Below are positions 11,834 through 12,978 of a stretch of DNA of 12,978 nucleotides, one piece after another; the stretch's first letter is position 1, and every line of letters begins with the position of its first letter. Made by a program: the position numbers and the translations under genes. Source of the DNA: an uncultured Prevotellaceae bacterium (GTDB lineage Bacteria; Bacteroidota; Bacteroidia; Bacteroidales; Bacteroidaceae); contig CAMZHP010000064.1 in assembly GCA_947306845.1 (NCBI GenBank), positions 1-12,978 on the forward strand, written 5' to 3'. The notes beneath the pieces were generated by a model that was given only the letters and a program-made list of their open reading frames with translations, had not been told where the DNA came from and made no database searches.

Positions 11834-12978
11834 ATGATTAAAAAGTTAACTATGTTTTTCGTATGCTTGATCCTCTCAGCAGGACTCGCATACGCACAGA
11901 CTAACGTCACAGGCTCCGTTGTCAGCTCAGAAGATGGCGAACCTGTGGTGGGAGCCACTGTGAAAGTCGTGGGCGCTACCAACATTGGTACTGTCACCGA
12001 CATCAACGGCGCATTCTCGCTGACAGTGCCAAGAGGCAAAACTGAACTTGAGATCTCATACGTAGGTATGAAGACGAGAGTGCTCAGAGTGTCAAGCAGG
12101 ATGAACGTCACCCTCGAACCCGATGACAATGTCCTCGACGAGGTGATGGTCGTGGCTTACGGTACAACCAAGAAGTCATCCTTCACTGGTTCTGCCGCTG
12201 CCATCGATGGTGAAAAACTCGTTTCCCGTCCTGTGACCAACGTTACCAAAGCCCTTGACGGTCAGGTGACTGGTGTGTTGACTACTTCTGGTAGCGGACA
12301 GCCGGGTTCAGGTTCTTCCATCGTGATCCGTGGCTTTGGCTCCATCAACGCATCCAACTCACCCCTCTACGTCGTTGACGGTGTGCCTTATGGCGGTTCC
12401 ATCAGTGCCATCAACCCGCAGGATATCGAGCAGATGACCGTGCTGAAGGACGCTTCCGCATCCGCACTCTACGGTTCACGTGCTGCCAACGGTGTGGTGA
12501 TCATCACCACCAAGAAGGGTAAGGAAGGCCGCCCGCAGGTCAACTTCCACAACACAGTGGGTTGGTCATATATCGGTCTTGGCAATTATGAGACTGTCGA
12601 CCAGAAGGAGTTTGTGGAACTGACTTTCGAGTCGCTCCGCAATGACTACCAGTATGGCAACGGCCTGTCATTTGCCGACGCCACCAGAAATGCCATCGCC
12701 AACCTCGGTCCGACCCTCGGTGGTAACGGCAATCCTGAGCAGTGGAACCCGTTCAAGAACTACACCTGGGAAACCCTGATTGATCCTATCACAGGCAAAG
12801 TGAAGGGTGATGCTGTTTCTGCTTGGGATGACAAGTGGTATGATGAAATCTACAACAAGGGCGCTCTCCGTCATGAGCACACCCTGTCGGTCAACGGCGG
12901 TACCGACCGCACCAGTTATCTCCTCTCTCTGGGTTACCTCAGTGAGGAAGGTATCTTGAAGAACACCGACTTCCAGCG
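11834..12978 (+). CDS. SusC-like TonB-dependent outer-membrane receptor (N-terminal part, runs off the window)
   Basis: N-terminal 381 residues of a SusC/RagA-family transporter, which imports oligosaccharides or peptides across the outer membrane using TonB energy, normally with a SusD lipoprotein. Seen in order: signal peptide (1-21, ending LAYA before QTNVTG), carboxypeptidase-regulatory-like domain (about 23-97, with GEPVVGATVKV and TDINGAFSL), the DEVMVVAYGT motif typical of the SusC TonB-box region (102-111), and the plug domain (about 115-230) with SIVIRGFGS, PLYVVDGVPYGG, and LKDASASALYGSRAANGVVIITTKKG (start 204). Barrel strands begin after about 235 with HTLSVNGGTDRTSYLLSLGY. Family members are usually about 1,000 residues, so some 600 or more are missing only because the window ends. 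No SusD is visible, so the substrate cannot be inferred; it need not be mannan. Confidence 0.95.
   Translation, partial: MIKKLTMFFVCLILSAGLAYAQTNVTGSVVSSEDGEPVVGATVKVVGATNIGTVTDINGAFSLTVPRGKTELEISYVGMKTRVLRVSSRMNVTLEPDDNVLDEVMVVAYGTTKKSSFTGSAAAIDGEKLVSRPVTNVTKALDGQVTGVLTTSGSGQPGSGSSIVIRGFGSINASNSPLYVVDGVPYGGSISAINPQDIEQMTVLKDASASALYGSRAANGVVIITTKKGKEGRPQVNFHNTVGWSYIGLGNYETVDQKEFVELTFESLRNDYQYGNGLSFADATRNAIANLGPTLGGNGNPEQWNPFKNYTWETLIDPITGKVKGDAVSAWDDKWYDEIYNKGALRHEHTLSVNGGTDRTSYLLSLGYLSEEGILKNTDFQ

Overview
The window looks like a Bacteroidales chromosome, most likely a Prevotella-type gut or rumen organism. The reasons are a SusC-type TonB-dependent receptor with an N-terminal carboxypeptidase-regulatory-like domain, promoters of the TTTG/TAnnTTTG type, A-rich translation starts mostly without Shine-Dalgarno sequences, and lipoprotein glycanases arranged as a polysaccharide utilization locus (PUL). 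The genus is inference.

Positions 1-200 hold the end of an upstream transcription unit: a short coding-like tail and a strong intrinsic terminator. Positions 294-8094 carry six plus-strand genes that form a beta-mannan degradation module: a GH5 (subfamily 7-like) endo-mannanase lipoprotein, a CE7-type acetyl esterase, a GH26 endo-mannanase lipoprotein, a GH130 mannosylglucose phosphorylase, a GPH/MelB-type sugar symporter and an AGE-family cellobiose/mannobiose 2-epimerase. Together they give a coherent route. Acetylated (gluco)mannan is deacetylated and cut to mannobiose outside the cytoplasm, the disaccharide is imported, mannobiose is epimerized to mannosyl-glucose, and that is phosphorolysed to mannose-1-phosphate and glucose. 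No SusC/SusD pair or regulator for this module lies in the window; they may lie upstream of position 1.

Positions 8078-8920 (minus) encode a SpoU/TrmH-family RNA methyltransferase that converges on and overlaps the epimerase. Positions 9124-9951 (minus) encode a DUF3298-type lipoprotein. Positions 10203-11438 (plus) encode a secreted protein with a carboxypeptidase-regulatory-like domain. From 11834 to the window end is the N-terminal part of a SusC-like receptor, preceded by a near-consensus promoter and a leader of roughly 125 bases; it probably starts a second, separate locus.

The most unusual content is between the genes. Nearly every gene boundary carries short-period tandem repeats or a hairpin repeat: a 10-bp array (AAAYCCTAGR) at 1591 and 11471, a 7-bp array (GRATTAA) at 2975 and, inverted, 9075, a different 7-bp array (ATTGAAR) at 8932, an 8-bp array (TAAACTCC-like) at 5429, a GACGCGA hairpin at 3045 and 9012, a C-rich hairpin at 8095 and 11441, and an ACAGAG inverted repeat at 9961. 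Several supply the stop codon or the last codons of the adjoining gene. A perfect 13-bp inverted repeat also lies inside the start of the epimerase gene. No rRNA, tRNA, CRISPR array, transposase or integrase was seen. I did not find a clearly new enzymatic system; the gene-end repeats are the best candidate for something under-described.
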